NCBI RefSeq assembly: GCF_000346485.2
Contig: NZ_KQ976354.1
Location: forward strand, 3,041,421 to 3,105,420
Reading direction: 5' to 3'
DNA from: Scytonema hofmannii PCC 7110
Lineage (GTDB): Bacteria > Cyanobacteriota > Cyanobacteriia > Cyanobacteriales > Nostocaceae
DNA: 64,000 bases
Within the stretch, counting starts at the first letter, position 1. Every line of letters starts with the position of its first letter. This document shows, in pieces, positions 34,829-45,219 of this stretch. The position numbers and the translations under genes are program-made. A model generated the notes under the pieces. The model was not told where the DNA came from, searched no databases, and worked only from the letters and a program-made list of their open reading frames with translations.

Positions 34829-35038
34829 CTAGGTTTCTTTACTACTAGACTGATAGCGGTTACGGCGGCGGCGTTGATTGCGTAAAGCTTCCGCTTTGCG
34901 TTTCCGCTTTTCGATAGGTGTTTCAAAGTGTCTTTTTTTCCGTAAATCCGGCAAAATTCCTGCTTTGGAAACTTGTCGCTTAAATCGACGTAGGGCTGAA
35001 TCGATCCCTTCTGTTTCTCCCAGGATGACTTGAGTCAT
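34829..35038 (-). CDS. rpsU: 30S ribosomal protein S21
   Basis: Small basic protein of 69 residues with the S21 pattern [34 protein letters not shown] and an Arg-rich tail (RRRRNRYQ). It binds the small ribosomal subunit near the mRNA exit side. It lies downstream of the RRM protein gene on the same strand, reproducing the rbp-rpsU linkage described in Anabaena, where both are part of a cold-regulated unit. The gap of 244 bases here contains heptamer repeats. Confidence 0.97.
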   Translation of the reverse strand: MTQVILGETEGIDSALRRFKRQVSKAGILPDLRKKRHFETPIEKRKRKAEALRNQRRRRNRYQSSSKET

Positions 35039-35244
35039 TGGTTCTCCTATACCATTGTCTAACTTCGCGGTTTGAGTGATGGCGAGTTACTTAATTCGCC
35101 AGATAATAGAGCCAAATAGGCATTGAGTTGACCTCTCAGCCCCAATCTATAATAAAATTTTTTATGACCAGTCACGGATACCGTACTTCCACCATTATTA
35201 TATTTAATGAAAAAAAGAAATTGATTCATTATTCATCAATCATC

Positions 35245-35280
35245 TGGTCACTGGTCACTGGTCACTGGTCACTGGTCAGA
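35245..35280. repeat. Heptamer tandem repeat (GGTCACT)n
   Basis: About four units of GGTCACT immediately after the stop of the RRM protein gene. The same heptamer, in either orientation, recurs at 37447-37477, 46799-46820 and 47563-47616. Confidence 0.85.
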
Positions 35281-35282
35281 TG

Positions 35283-35576
35283 TTAATAACGACTGCGGAA
35301 ATTGTTCCGGTTACCACCAAAAGGTTTCTTCTCTTCACGCGGTCTTGCTTTATTAACTTTCAGGTCACGCCCCATCCATTCAGCACCGTCAAGACCTTCG
35401 ATCGCTGCTGTTTCTTCAGCTTCGCTTGACATTTCTACAAATCCAAAGCCGCGCCGCCGACCGGTTTCGCGATCGGTAGGAATTTGAACGTCTTTGACTG
35501 TTCCATATTCTGCAAACACCTCTTTCAAGTCATCTGGTGTAACTTCGTAGGAAAGGTTGCCTACATAAATTGACAT
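35283..35576 (-). CDS. RRM RNA-binding protein (cyanobacterial Rbp)
   Basis: Protein of 97 residues with one RNA-recognition motif: RNP2 IYVGNLS at the start and RNP1 RGFGFVEM in the middle, then a short basic tail. Cyanobacterial Rbp proteins bind RNA, and many are induced by cold. ATG 35576 gives the standard MSIYVGNLS start and has GGAGAC upstream; the frame extends further but atypically. The leader (about 35577-35670) shares a conserved element with the other rbp gene at 46901. rpsU follows downstream. Confidence 0.95.
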   Translation of the reverse strand: MSIYVGNLSYEVTPDDLKEVFAEYGTVKDVQIPTDRETGRRRGFGFVEMSSEAEETAAIEGLDGAEWMGRDLKVNKARPREEKKPFGGNRNNFRSRY

Positions 35577-35613
35577 GATTGTCTCCAAAATCATCAAGTT
35601 GTAAAGAGCAATA

Positions 35614-35668
35614 TTTCGGAGACAAGGCTGTAAAAATCAAGAGGGCAAAGCCTGTAAATTCTAATAAC
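35614..35668 (-). promoter_or_regulatory. Conserved rbp 5' leader element, copy 1
   Basis: On the plus strand the blocks TTTCGGAGA (35614-35622) and CCTGTAAATTCTAATAAC (35651-35668) recur upstream of the second rbp gene at 47256-47329. Such shared leader sequence suggests a common cold-regulated mRNA leader or promoter. Confidence 0.5.
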
Positions 35669-35830
35669 AAACATTGCAACCGAAATGACACTCGCTTATT
35701 AGCCTAGCATAAACTAAAACTTACAAAGGTCACATGGAGTGCTAAAATAAAACCAAAAATCAGACCCCCCAAACCCAACATCTGCACAAAATGCTTGGGG
35801 GATCGTGTTTTTTCTGTTTCATGACAACGA

Positions 35831-37171
35831 CTAGAATGTTTGCCCAGCATAAATCGAGCGAACTTCACCGTTACGGCGAATGACAGCTTCTCCGTTGGCA
35901 ACTTCCACAAGTGTCCAACCACTATAACCGATTGCTTCACCGACTTCAATGCGTTTAGTCACACCATTAATTTTAAATAAAGCGGCAGATTTGTTGCCTA
36001 ATTCCATCAAACCTTCTAAAGTATGAGCACCAACAGCAGCATTTGGAGCAGAGACAGTTGCTACGATTTCTTGCTCTGCAATTGGGGCAGTAGCTGCGGG
36101 TAATTTTGATGGTGCAACGTTAGAGGGAGTGACAGATAGTATAGGTAAAGCAGGCTTTGAAACTTGTTGTACGGTGACTGGGTTTGTTTGTATTGCTACA
36201 GGCTTAATGTCATTGCGTACAGCTGCAAGAGCCGTGACAGTCATGGGCTTGGCAGCTAAGTGCGTTTTGATTGCGGCTGTTTTTACAGGTGCGGGTTTAG
36301 AAGCATAACCTAAAGTCTTTTTAGGATATGTTGCAACTGGCACTTGTGGCAAGGATCTCAGATTGGCAAGCATAGGTGAGGGTACATAGCGCATGGGCTG
36401 TGGCGCTTGGTACACCGGAATGTAAATTCGCTCGACAATAGTGGTTGAGCGACTGGGGGCTTTGTAAGTGTTATTAGCCGTAACAGGTATTGGCAAATTA
36501 CCACCCAGGGGTTGATAAGCAATGTTTGTTTGGTTAGATGGAATTGCAGCAATTGTCGCTGGTTTGGTAGACCTAAGATTGCTCTTTGCTTCCTGTCTCT
36601 CAATCGCTGACAGCGCCCCTAGCATATAGCGAACCAAATCTTCTTCAACTTGTGCTCTTGTCGGTAACTTCGGCTGAACTTGCTGCGGCAATAGACTTTT
36701 CTGAAGGGATGTGGAAACCAAACGGTTGACTAACCCAGAGTTTAACATCCAAACCAAACTCGCGATCGCAGCACCTACACCAACTCCCAACCACAGCATG
36801 ATGCTGAGCAGGTGACGGGATTTTTGTTGGCTGGGTTTATTAACTGGTTGGTGTGTAGCTGTAGCACCCACGACTACAGTACTGAGTGGGTTATGCCTAA
36901 CTTTAGGAATAGGTTGTTGTGTCGGTTGGTTTTGTCTCTCTTGAAAGACAATTTGTGGTACTGTAATTGTTTGTACTCGGTGTGTATGCCCTCCATGCTG
37001 AACCGTTTGGCTCTGAAGAGTTTCTTGACCATACAAAATGTTGTCGATTTCAGCAAAGAGTTCATCCATCAAGCCATCAGCGTAGGTCTCGATTGACCAA
37101 GGCTGTTCGCTGACTATTAAATCTTCTGATGGTTCTGGAAGTATAAGATAAGTACTAGCTTTTTCTGACAT
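35831..37171 (-). CDS. Hypothetical single-pass membrane protein with PilP/GspC-like C-terminus
   Basis: Protein of 446 residues not assigned to a characterised family. An acidic N-terminal cytoplasmic part is followed by one transmembrane helix (about 123-143, LLSIMLWLGVGVGAAIASLV), a long Pro/Ala/Thr-rich low-complexity linker and a compact C-terminal domain (AALFKINGVTKRIEVGEAIG, WTLVEVANGEAVIRRNGEVR). That last domain resembles the beta-rich homology region of PilP/GspC proteins, which contacts secretins, so a role in pilus or secretion assembly is possible but unproven. A GTTAGTG repeat region lies upstream. Confidence 0.75.
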   Translation of the reverse strand: MSEKASTYLILPEPSEDLIVSEQPWSIETYADGLMDELFAEIDNILYGQETLQSQTVQHGGHTHRVQTITVPQIVFQERQNQPTQQPIPKVRHNPLSTVVVGATATHQPVNKPSQQKSRHLLSIMLWLGVGVGAAIASLVWMLNSGLVNRLVSTSLQKSLLPQQVQPKLPTRAQVEEDLVRYMLGALSAIERQEAKSNLRSTKPATIAAIPSNQTNIAYQPLGGNLPIPVTANNTYKAPSRSTTIVERIYIPVYQAPQPMRYVPSPMLANLRSLPQVPVATYPKKTLGYASKPAPVKTAAIKTHLAAKPMTVTALAAVRNDIKPVAIQTNPVTVQQVSKPALPILSVTPSNVAPSKLPAATAPIAEQEIVATVSAPNAAVGAHTLEGLMELGNKSAALFKINGVTKRIEVGEAIGYSGWTLVEVANGEAVIRRNGEVRSIYAGQTF

Positions 37172-37477
37172 GGCTATTTTTAATTGTGATTAGTGATTAG
37201 TGGTTAGTGGTTAGTAGTTAGTGGTTAGTGGTTAGTGGTTAGTGGTTAGTGGTAATTACTTTGACTGGTAAGCATTTTCCTACTAACAACCAACTACTAT
37301 CTACTAACAACTAACAACCAACTACTAACAACTAACAACCACTCAACTTTAATCTGAATTGATGATGCCTATTAAATCATGCCGTTTATCATATCAGCCT
37401 CCATAATTTCACCAAAGTTTTCAGAAAATCTAAACGATGAAGGATGACAGTGACCAGTGACCAGTGACCAGTGACCA
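37172..37477. repeat. Two heptamer-repeat arrays in opposite orientation
   Basis: 37196-37252 is a GGTTAGT array; 37276-37340 is its complement (CTAACAACCAACTACTA), so the pair can form a long imperfect hairpin. 37447-37477 is a CAGTGAC array abutting the mnmG stop. No gene is present. Confidence 0.8.
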
Positions 37478-37478
37478 G

Positions 37479-39404
37479 TTAATTCGCTAATACTGACAAC
37501 TCACTTTTGTTTTTATTTTTACGTATTTCTAAGTAGATTAGCAAGGCATTGACATCAGCTGGATTGACGCCGCCAATACGTGCGGCTTGACCGATTGTCA
37601 GGGGTTTGACTTTGTTGAGTTTTTCCCGTGCTTCTTTGGAAAGCGTCTCAATGGCATCATAATCCAAATCTGCGGGTAACTGGCGATGCGCCTGACGAGC
37701 AATTTGGTCGATTTGAGTTTGCTGTCTGTGCAGATAACCGGAATACTTGATGTCAATCTCCACCCCTTCTTGTTCGCTGCGATCGAGATTGGAGTTTGCC
37801 AAAGAGTGCCTGTTAAGATCTACGTAGTGGAATCCCGGACGGCGCAACAAATCTGCTAAGGTTATGGAACCTTTGATTGCTTGACCGATTGCTTCTGCGA
37901 TCGCCCGCCCGATTTCATCGTGTTCTTTCACCCGTGTTGCATACAACCGTTCTTTTTCTGCTGCTATGTTCGCTTGCTTGCGAGTAAACAGATCCCAACG
38001 ACGGTCATCAATCAAGCCAATTTCCCGTCCTAAGGGAGTCAACCTCTGGTCTGCATTATCGGACCGCAGTACTAATCTATACTCAGAACGACTCGTGAGC
38101 ATCCGGTAAGGTTCCCGTAAATCCTTAGTACACAGATCGTCTACGAGTGTACCGATGTAACTTTGTTCTCGTGGAAAAACAATCATATCCTGACCGCGAA
38201 CAAAGCGAGCTGCATTAATTCCTGCGACTAATCCCTGAGATGCTGCTTCTTCATAACCTGTTGTTCCGTTAACTTGTCCGGCACAGAACAGTCCTTCGAT
38301 CTTCTTCGTCATCAATGTAGGATAACACTGAGTGGCAGGTATATAATCATACTCAACAGCATAAGCTGGGCGAAGCATGGTACAGTTTTCCAAACCGGGA
38401 AGACTGCGTAACATTTGCAGTTGTAAATTTTCCGGTAGCCCCGTGGAAAATCCTTGAATGTAAAGTTCGGGAATATCCCGTCCTTCTGGTTCAATAAAGA
38501 TTTGGTGGCTTTCTTTGTCAGCAAAGCGCACAATTTTATCTTCAATACTGGGACAATAACGAGGTCCCTTAGCATCCACCCAACCCCCATAAACAGGTGA
38601 CAGGTGCAAATTTTCCCGAATCAAGCGATGGGTTTCGGCTGTGGTGCGGGTAATATAACACGGTATCTGTTCCCGTCTTACCCATGCTTGTGGGTCAAAG
38701 CTGAACCACCGAACGTCTTCATCTCCAGGCTGGGGTGCCATCTTACTAAAATCGACTGACCGCTTATCCACTCGTGCAGGAGTTCCTGTTTTCAATCGTC
38801 CTGTTTCAAATCCCAGACGATTGAGGGTTTCTGTCAAACCTTCGGCTGGAAATTCTCCTGCGCGTCCGGCTGCCATGGATTTGTTACCAACCCAAATCCG
38901 TCCTCCCAAGAACGTACCTGTCGTCAAAATCACCGCTTTGCATTGGAAGGTAACACCAAAGTAAGTCTGAAGACCAATGACTTCATCATTAGCACCCAAG
39001 ACTAAATCTGTGACCATAGCTTCACGAATCGTCAAGTTCTCCTGGTTTTCAACGATCCCCTTCATCACTGCAGCGTATTCTCTTTTATCTGTCTGAGCGC
39101 GTAATGCCCAAACTGCGGGTCCTCGTGAAGAGTTGAGAATGCGCTTTTGCAGATAAGTTCTGTCTGCCATTTTGCCAAGTTCCCCACCCAAGGCATCCAC
39201 CTCATGAGTCAACTGGGATTTTGCCGGACCACCAACTGCTGGGTTGCAGGGCTGCCAAGCAATTTTATCTAAGTTGAGGGTTAACAGCAGGGTGCGACAG
39301 CCAAGGCGTGCGGTCGCAAGGGCTGCTTCGCAACCGGAGTGACCGGCACCGACAACAATAACGTCAAAAGCGTCTTGGAATTCAATGGAAGTGTGCAGGG
39401 TCAT
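37479..39404 (-). CDS. mnmG: tRNA uridine-5-carboxymethylaminomethyl modification enzyme MnmG (GidA)
   Basis: FAD enzyme that, with MnmE, modifies wobble uridine 34 of several tRNAs. The dinucleotide-binding site [15 protein letters not shown] lies near the N-terminus; [34 protein letters not shown] and [17 protein letters not shown] are conserved GidA blocks. The C-terminal helical domain ([20 protein letters not shown]) that binds MnmE is complete. ATG 39404 gives a 641-residue protein; ATG 39431 or TTG 39452 are alternative starts. The 3' end abuts a GTGACCA heptamer array. Confidence 0.95.
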   Translation of the reverse strand: MTLHTSIEFQDAFDVIVVGAGHSGCEAALATARLGCRTLLLTLNLDKIAWQPCNPAVGGPAKSQLTHEVDALGGELGKMADRTYLQKRILNSSRGPAVWALRAQTDKREYAAVMKGIVENQENLTIREAMVTDLVLGANDEVIGLQTYFGVTFQCKAVILTTGTFLGGRIWVGNKSMAAGRAGEFPAEGLTETLNRLGFETGRLKTGTPARVDKRSVDFSKMAPQPGDEDVRWFSFDPQAWVRREQIPCYITRTTAETHRLIRENLHLSPVYGGWVDAKGPRYCPSIEDKIVRFADKESHQIFIEPEGRDIPELYIQGFSTGLPENLQLQMLRSLPGLENCTMLRPAYAVEYDYIPATQCYPTLMTKKIEGLFCAGQVNGTTGYEEAASQGLVAGINAARFVRGQDMIVFPREQSYIGTLVDDLCTKDLREPYRMLTSRSEYRLVLRSDNADQRLTPLGREIGLIDDRRWDLFTRKQANIAAEKERLYATRVKEHDEIGRAIAEAIGQAIKGSITLADLLRRPGFHYVDLNRHSLANSNLDRSEQEGVEIDIKYSGYLHRQQTQIDQIARQAHRQLPADLDYDAIETLSKEAREKLNKVKPLTIGQAARIGGVNPADVNALLIYLEIRKNKNKSELSVLAN

Positions 39405-39647
39405 GGACTTAACAGAGCAGCAAGAACTCATACCTATTCTAGCTGTTATCAACAGTTCTGTTGATTATTGGTATTTGAGCTTAAAAGTCTCTCAATTCCG
39501 ACAAGCGCTCTTTCGTAATATATATTAAGAAGGGGTTGCCAGACGTAGCTGTTGTTTACTCACGCAGTGTCTTCTTTTTCAAAAAATTTAGTCCGTTAAT
39601 TACGCAAGAACCACTTTATTTGTGACGCAAGTTCAACATTATTCTAA

Positions 39648-40523
39648 ATGAAGCGAAGTATAAAAAATTTAGCCTTTATCGCTATAATTACTTTCCTAGC
39701 TTGTACTCTGGTTGCAAGTCATGGAATTAACCGATATCAGTTGCGTGCAAGCCGTCAGTCTATAGAAAGTTGTGCGATCGCACCATCAAGCGATCCCAGA
39801 GAGCAGAAGCAATCTTGTCCAAATGCTCCTCCACTCAAGGTATCTCCTACCATTGTCCCTCCGCCTACTCCCAATCTCAGCTTGCCTGAAAAAGATCGGT
39901 TTTTAGCGCTAGTAACATATAAGTTGCCAACACTTCCTACACCCAATACATATGAATACACCTTATTACGTGCATATGGTGCTGCATTCGTAATTCAAGA
40001 AGCAGGGATTAAACTTCCGTCAAAAGTGGTATTTACAAGCGAGCAAGAAACCAAACAGTTTCAATCTAATCTGAACATGAGTAAAGTAAACAATACCAAT
40101 AACTGTTATTTACAAAAATCAGCAGCAGATGCTTTAAACAGAGCAAGAGCAGAAGTACACATTTCTTTAAAATCTGGTTACGGCGCGAGTGATTGTACTC
40201 GCAGTTTTGCCACCAATTTAAGATTTTGGAACAAATATGCCACTGCCACAACTTTACAACGAGTGCGACAGGGTGCAGAAACAAATATTCTTGGTGTTGT
40301 TGCGCCACCTGGATCGTCACAGCATCTTTGGGGATTGGCGATCGACTTAGGTGTTAGTAATGCCTTCCAAGAATACACTTTAAATCAAAATGGTTGGTTT
40401 CGGACAGTAGAAAAAGATTCACCTCATTGGACTTATCTTGGTTTGCCTCCAGAAAAGTTAGCTGAGTTTGGTTTTATGAATAAAGTGGTTGGGGGCGTCG
40501 CCTATTGGTTGACACCCCTCTAA
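39648..40523 (+). CDS. D,D-carboxypeptidase-like peptidase M15 (VanY type)
   Basis: Exported protein of 291 residues: a signal anchor (residues 8-26), a Pro-rich linker, then an M15/VanY-type zinc peptidase domain. The zinc motif is PPGSSQHLWGLAIDLGV (His and Asp ligands of SxHxxGxAxD), with the third ligand in DSPHWTYLG. Such enzymes trim the terminal D-Ala of peptidoglycan stem peptides in the periplasm. It stands alone, with a palindrome and a terminator-like hairpin after the stop. The exact substrate is not shown by sequence. Confidence 0.88.
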   Translation: MKRSIKNLAFIAIITFLACTLVASHGINRYQLRASRQSIESCAIAPSSDPREQKQSCPNAPPLKVSPTIVPPPTPNLSLPEKDRFLALVTYKLPTLPTPNTYEYTLLRAYGAAFVIQEAGIKLPSKVVFTSEQETKQFQSNLNMSKVNNTNNCYLQKSAADALNRARAEVHISLKSGYGASDCTRSFATNLRFWNKYATATTLQRVRQGAETNILGVVAPPGSSQHLWGLAIDLGVSNAFQEYTLNQNGWFRTVEKDSPHWTYLGLPPEKLAEFGFMNKVVGGVAYWLTPL

Positions 40524-40593
40524 CCGGATTCAGTTTGTGAGAAATCCGGGCTTTGATATTAAACCGCAACAGATAGTTCTTTGCGTGGCTTAC

Positions 40594-40640
40594 TTTGACG
40601 TCAAAGCTATGCTGGTTAAGCAGCATACCCTGTTTTTTAC
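40594..40640 (+). terminator. Palindrome and terminator-like hairpin after the M15 peptidase gene
   Basis: TTTGACGTCAAA (40594-40605) is a perfect 12-base palindrome. Next, TATGCTG (40608-40614) pairs with CAGCATA (40621-40627), followed by CCCTGTTTTTTAC and a longer T-run, as in a Rho-independent terminator. Confidence 0.6.
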
Positions 40641-41007
40641 TTTTTTTTGGTTAAGTCCCACTAGAGAAGCCGTTCTGAAGCGCTAAGTAAAAATTCTTGT
40701 TTTTTCTCAAAAATTGTATTTAAGTATACAAAAAATCTGAGAAAAGACAGAAAACTTAACAGGAAAATGATTCTTTTGACAGATAACGATTTTCATAAAT
40801 AAAAATGACATTAATGACAGTTATGTTATTAGCTGGACATAAATAGATGTATAAAAGTTCTAATGTCTGTACAAAATGACATTTCTCAGAAGCGGAACTA
40901 AAGTTGATGGTTACTGTACTATCAAAAATGAATTGCTAGGCTAGGGTGTTTTTCTCAAAAGAGTAATGTGGCATAGCTTCTAAAAAACTTTTCGATTTAC
41001 TGAATTT
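40641..41007. other. AT-rich intergenic region
   Basis: No gene, repeat family member or strong operator is visible. It must contain the promoter of the 367-residue gene that follows. Confidence 0.5.
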
Positions 41008-42111
41008 ATGTTGTTATCCGTTAACATTTCCAAAACACCTTCATCTGAGTGCTTACTCAAGCATTGGGCAGAGCGTTATACAGTAGACGTATCTTCTCTC
41101 TCCAAAAATCCTAAATTTTATGGAGAATTGGTAAAAGCCGCTTGGCCAGAAGCTCGAGCCCTAACTACAGCTAAATTATTGAAGACTGTACTAGAGCGCA
41201 CAAGTTATCGGGCAGTAATACAGGCAAAATCTCTCTACGAATATATTCCTGACATGATTGATTTTCAAGCGGAGCAGCGAATCTCTCAGTTTGCCTACAA
41301 AGTTTATCAAACGTTACTATCCTTTTACCAACAACAGTCTGGTATTGCTGTCACTCCTAGAGTCAAACAAATGACTTCAGGTAGTACTGAGGAAGTGGCT
41401 CTTGTGTTATCGACAATACCAAGCATAGAAAAGCTGGTTAATGAACTAGAACAATTGTTACTAAAATATCAGGATCAACACTTAATAACAAAAGATGGGC
41501 GTGTGCTTGGCTTTCTGACAACGCTGTTTAATTTCACTAACCAGTTACTGATTAATCAGTTGACACCAGTTGAGAAAGTGCTGCTGTGTCCCTACTTTAA
41601 GTTCCTTGAAGAACAAGTTGCTGTCCCTTGGCAGCGAGTCTGTGCCGCAGCCGCTCAGCATCCGCTAGGTTCACCAGCTTTAGCTCTAGTTGAGCAAATG
41701 TTCCCTATAGCGAATGAGATTAGTTCAGTAGTTTACTGCCGATTGTTACAATTATTACCCAATCATCATAGCTTAAGAGGCTCCTTAGGTCATCCAGAGG
41801 TAGCTCACTCTTGTCTTCGGGACTTAGATATGTTCCAGGCTTACTTATGGTTATGCGTGTTAGAGGAGAGTCTCAAACCTATAGAACAGGAACTAGTGCC
41901 TTTATGTGTGATGGTTATGCCGAGTGTGGGAGTGGAATGGGAAATGACGAATCAATGGAAAAGGCAATTAGTAGATGAAATAGAAAACCGCGTACAGCCG
42001 GAACAAAAGCCCCTTTTGCTGAATTACACTCAAGGTATGGAGTCAGCATTCTTTGCAGCGCGTCAGCGTCTAGGTCACCCTAGTGACATAGTAATCTATG
42101 TACCAGAGTAA
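41008..42111 (+). CDS. Conserved hypothetical protein, mainly helical
   Basis: Protein of 367 residues without recognised motifs or transmembrane segments. The composition (Leu, Gln, Glu rich; IEKLVNELEQLLLKYQDQ, LTPVEKVLLCPYFKFLEEQ) predicts an all-helical soluble protein. It has five or more scattered cysteines without a clear metal pattern. It converges with the bacteriophytochrome kinase gene, 27 bases apart. Coding potential is supported by length and codon use; function is unknown. Confidence 0.75.
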   Translation: MLLSVNISKTPSSECLLKHWAERYTVDVSSLSKNPKFYGELVKAAWPEARALTTAKLLKTVLERTSYRAVIQAKSLYEYIPDMIDFQAEQRISQFAYKVYQTLLSFYQQQSGIAVTPRVKQMTSGSTEEVALVLSTIPSIEKLVNELEQLLLKYQDQHLITKDGRVLGFLTTLFNFTNQLLINQLTPVEKVLLCPYFKFLEEQVAVPWQRVCAAAAQHPLGSPALALVEQMFPIANEISSVVYCRLLQLLPNHHSLRGSLGHPEVAHSCLRDLDMFQAYLWLCVLEESLKPIEQELVPLCVMVMPSVGVEWEMTNQWKRQLVDEIENRVQPEQKPLLLNYTQGMESAFFAARQRLGHPSDIVIYVPE

Positions 42112-42138
42112 GAAGGTTAGAGTTTTTGCTTTAGAAAC

Positions 42139-45100
42139 CTAATCCCTGTCATGATTTTCCTCAACATAAGCCGGAGTGACATTGGCGATTATATCCAAAC
42201 GAAAGCTTTCCACCAATCTGCTCAAAGTCTGAGCAAGAGACGAATGTTCTTCCGGAATTTCTTGAATAAGATTCAGAACAATAACATCATCCACAGCCAT
42301 TGCTGCCCAATGCAGCCTTTTCACCCATTCCAAAGGCATAACCTTAAGAGCATCTTGTGCTAAATGCAAAGGCTGTGATAATAACTGATGTGAATTAAGT
42401 TGATTTTCTTCTGCATAGATATATTTCACACCTAAATATATTGCTATCTTTTCAAAAAGTATTTCTTCACGCAAAGGTTTAGGTATGAAATCATCACAAC
42501 CTGCTTCTAATACCATCGATCTTTCCTCAGAAAAAGCATGAGCAGTGAGGGCAATAATTACAGTTGCTTGACCTTTTAAAGTAGCTTTAATCCTTTTGGT
42601 TGCTTCATATCCATCCATCACTGGCATTAGCATATCCATACAAATTAGATGTGGTTGCCATTGTTGCCAGACAGCAACTGCTTCTACTCCGTTCACTGCT
42701 GAACGCACTTCAAAACCAACTGACTCTAAAAGCCGAACGAGTAAAAGGCGGTTTTCTTCTACATCTTCCACAACTAGGATACGATACTGTGGTTGATTGG
42801 GTTGCAAAGTTATAACTCGTTTAGGCTTTGATGATTCAAGTAGATCCGTTTTCTGTGGTAAGCTGACTCGAATATTAAATCGAAAAATAGACCCTTCACC
42901 TGGGATACTCGTGACCAAAATATCTCCCCCCATCAGGCGTACAAATTGCTGACTGATTGGTAAACCCAAGCCAGTGCCTTCCATTGATTGACGACCTGTA
43001 GATGCTTGAACAAAGGGATCGAATATGGTCTGGAGTTCATCGGTGGCAATTCCATAACCCGTATCACGAATTTCAAAGATGAGGGATTGTGGATTTTGGA
43101 TTGTGGATTTTGGATTTTGGATTGTGGATTGAAGATCGGATTCTGATACTTCCCCCTTGTCCCCAGTCTCTTGTCCCCAGTTCCTTGTCCCCAATCTCAC
43201 GTGCAGCGTTACATTACCGTTTTGCGTAAATTTAATGGCATTTTCTAGTAAATTAATTAGAACTTGACGTAATTTACCTTCATCAGCAACAACATATCGA
43301 GGAACATCTGACAAACCTTCAAAGACAAGTTTTAATCCTTTCGCAGAAGCTTTAAGTTGCAGCATTTCTTTGATTGATTCAATAACCCAATGTAAATCAA
43401 ATCTGTGTTCGTTAAGCGTAACTTTACCTGCCTCAATTTTGGACATTTCTAAAACATCATTAATGAGTGCTAATAAATGTTCTCCACTGCGATTAATAAT
43501 TTCTAGATTTTTTAGGTGCTGTGAAGGTAAAGTATTTTCCCGAATCATGATCTGCGTAAAGCCGAGAATAGCATTGAGGGGAGTCCGCAATTCATGACTC
43601 ATTTTTGCCAAAAATTGGCTTTTTGCACGGTTGGCAACTTCAGCTTGTTTTGCGGCGGCTTCTAGCGCTGAGTGAGAAAAGTCTAACACTGCCAGCATCA
43701 GTGTGTTCTTGAGTTCCTGTGCGGCGTCAATTTCCACTTGTTGCCAAGGTAAGGACTTCTCTCGAACAGTTTCTTTCCATAGTTCAAAAGATTTACGCGG
43801 TGATAGCCTGACGTTTCCGTGACTTTCAATGACCACGGGTTTATTGGGATTTCCTCCCCAGTTGACTGTGTGAATGACTTCCGGTCTAAACCAGAGTATG
43901 TGATAAGATGTCTGGTAAAGCAGAATAGAAATAGCAAGCAAGCCACTCGCAGTATCTTTAAAATCCTTTGCTAGTGGATAAATTTCAGAGAGATTATTTG
44001 TAAAAACAACTTCTTCTCTGTAAGTATTTATCAGCCAATTTAATAGATTTTGTACAGATTCTCTGGGTGGAGTTTTACCAATTAAGATTAATTCTTGACC
44101 TAAAGAAATTGCGGCTCCTGTTGCTCTAACTAAATCTAACAATCTCTGACTATTTCTCTGTAAAATTTGTCCAATTTCTTGAAGATGTTCCGAAACTTCT
44201 TGTTTTATTTGTTGTTGAAGTATCTGAATTTGTTGATGATAGCGTTCGATTGCCTCATTTTGCTTTTTTACTAGATAGACAGACATTAATTGTCCAATAA
44301 ATTCACAATAATAACGGGTTTTGGAATCTATATACTTGGGTGAGGAGTGATGACAAACTATCATACCCCAAAGGTATTTTTCATTGACTAATGAAATGCA
44401 TATAGAAGCTCCAACACCCATATTTTGACAGTATTCTCTATGTATGGGAGAAACACTTCTCAACAAAGAACCACTCAAGTCAAGAGGAGCATTGGTGAGA
44501 GGATTAAGAGCAGGTATAATTTCAACTGGTTGGTAGTTCAGATCGACAATGAGTCGCAACCAATTATCATAATAAAGTTTCCTTGCCTGTTTGGGAATGT
44601 CTGAAGCAGGATAATGTAAATCTAAGTAAGGTTCTAATCCTTCTTGTTTGTCTTCAGCAATCACAACTCCAGTACCGTCGAGTTCAAACCGATAAATCAT
44701 GACTCTGTCATATCCGGTTATTCTCCTGATTTCCTTCACAATAAATTCTGTGGCTTCCTGGAAATCAGCAGCTTTTTTAATTTTTGAAATTGATGCTTTG
44801 ACTTGATGATAAAAACTGAGTTCTCCTCTTTCTATAGAAGACATAGGTGGTTCAAGTTCTAAGATTAAACCCCCATCATTACGATGAAGCATCCCATCAA
44901 AGACTAAAACTTTGTTCTCGACTTCAACTAATAATCTTAAAGGATTAAAGACTTCTGCTTCAGCTTGAGAAATACAATTTTTTAAAATTTCTATTTGAGC
45001 AGGAGGAAATAAAATAGGTAAGTTTTGGTTAATTAATGATTCAGCAGGAATTTGGAAAAAGTTAGCTATATTATGACTGACTTGTAAAATTTTCAGTTCG

Positions 45101-45219
45101 GGTTCTTGTAAAACGAGAAGAAGACCATGAGGCTGAATTGAGCCTGGAATATGAATAGCTTCGCGATCGCAGTTTGTTAAATCTACCTCTTGTGTATTGA
45201 CAAAGTTTATTATATCCAT
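42139..45219 (-). CDS. Bacteriophytochrome-type hybrid histidine kinase
   Basis: Light-sensing kinase of 1026 residues. The N-terminal PAS has the biliverdin-type Cys17 before DREAIHIPGSIQPHG. The GAF domain has YPASDIPKQAR (about 203) and SPIHREYCQNMGV (about 255), with no Cys at the Cph1 attachment position. A PHY region follows, then HisKA with His near 541 (KMSHELRTPLNA), HATPase, and a C-terminal receiver with phospho-Asp near 861 (LICMDMLMPVMDG). About 38 residues inside the HATPase domain (about 673-711, including WGQETGDKGE and STIQNPKSTIQNPQS) are encoded by the genome's intergenic repeats. Output target unknown. Confidence 0.92.
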   Translation of the reverse strand: MDIINFVNTQEVDLTNCDREAIHIPGSIQPHGLLLVLQEPELKILQVSHNIANFFQIPAESLINQNLPILFPPAQIEILKNCISQAEAEVFNPLRLLVEVENKVLVFDGMLHRNDGGLILELEPPMSSIERGELSFYHQVKASISKIKKAADFQEATEFIVKEIRRITGYDRVMIYRFELDGTGVVIAEDKQEGLEPYLDLHYPASDIPKQARKLYYDNWLRLIVDLNYQPVEIIPALNPLTNAPLDLSGSLLRSVSPIHREYCQNMGVGASICISLVNEKYLWGMIVCHHSSPKYIDSKTRYYCEFIGQLMSVYLVKKQNEAIERYHQQIQILQQQIKQEVSEHLQEIGQILQRNSQRLLDLVRATGAAISLGQELILIGKTPPRESVQNLLNWLINTYREEVVFTNNLSEIYPLAKDFKDTASGLLAISILLYQTSYHILWFRPEVIHTVNWGGNPNKPVVIESHGNVRLSPRKSFELWKETVREKSLPWQQVEIDAAQELKNTLMLAVLDFSHSALEAAAKQAEVANRAKSQFLAKMSHELRTPLNAILGFTQIMIRENTLPSQHLKNLEIINRSGEHLLALINDVLEMSKIEAGKVTLNEHRFDLHWVIESIKEMLQLKASAKGLKLVFEGLSDVPRYVVADEGKLRQVLINLLENAIKFTQNGNVTLHVRLGTRNWGQETGDKGEVSESDLQSTIQNPKSTIQNPQSLIFEIRDTGYGIATDELQTIFDPFVQASTGRQSMEGTGLGLPISQQFVRLMGGDILVTSIPGEGSIFRFNIRVSLPQKTDLLESSKPKRVITLQPNQPQYRILVVEDVEENRLLLVRLLESVGFEVRSAVNGVEAVAVWQQWQPHLICMDMLMPVMDGYEATKRIKATLKGQATVIIALTAHAFSEERSMVLEAGCDDFIPKPLREEILFEKIAIYLGVKYIYAEENQLNSHQLLSQPLHLAQDALKVMPLEWVKRLHWAAMAVDDVIVLNLIQEIPEEHSSLAQTLSRLVESFRLDIIANVTPAYVEENHDRD

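Noticed and set aside
42139-45219. Cph1-type (phycocyanobilin) phytochrome
   Set aside because: The GAF attachment position lacks Cys (SPIH), while an N-terminal Cys precedes the PAS domain, which is the bacteriophytochrome pattern.
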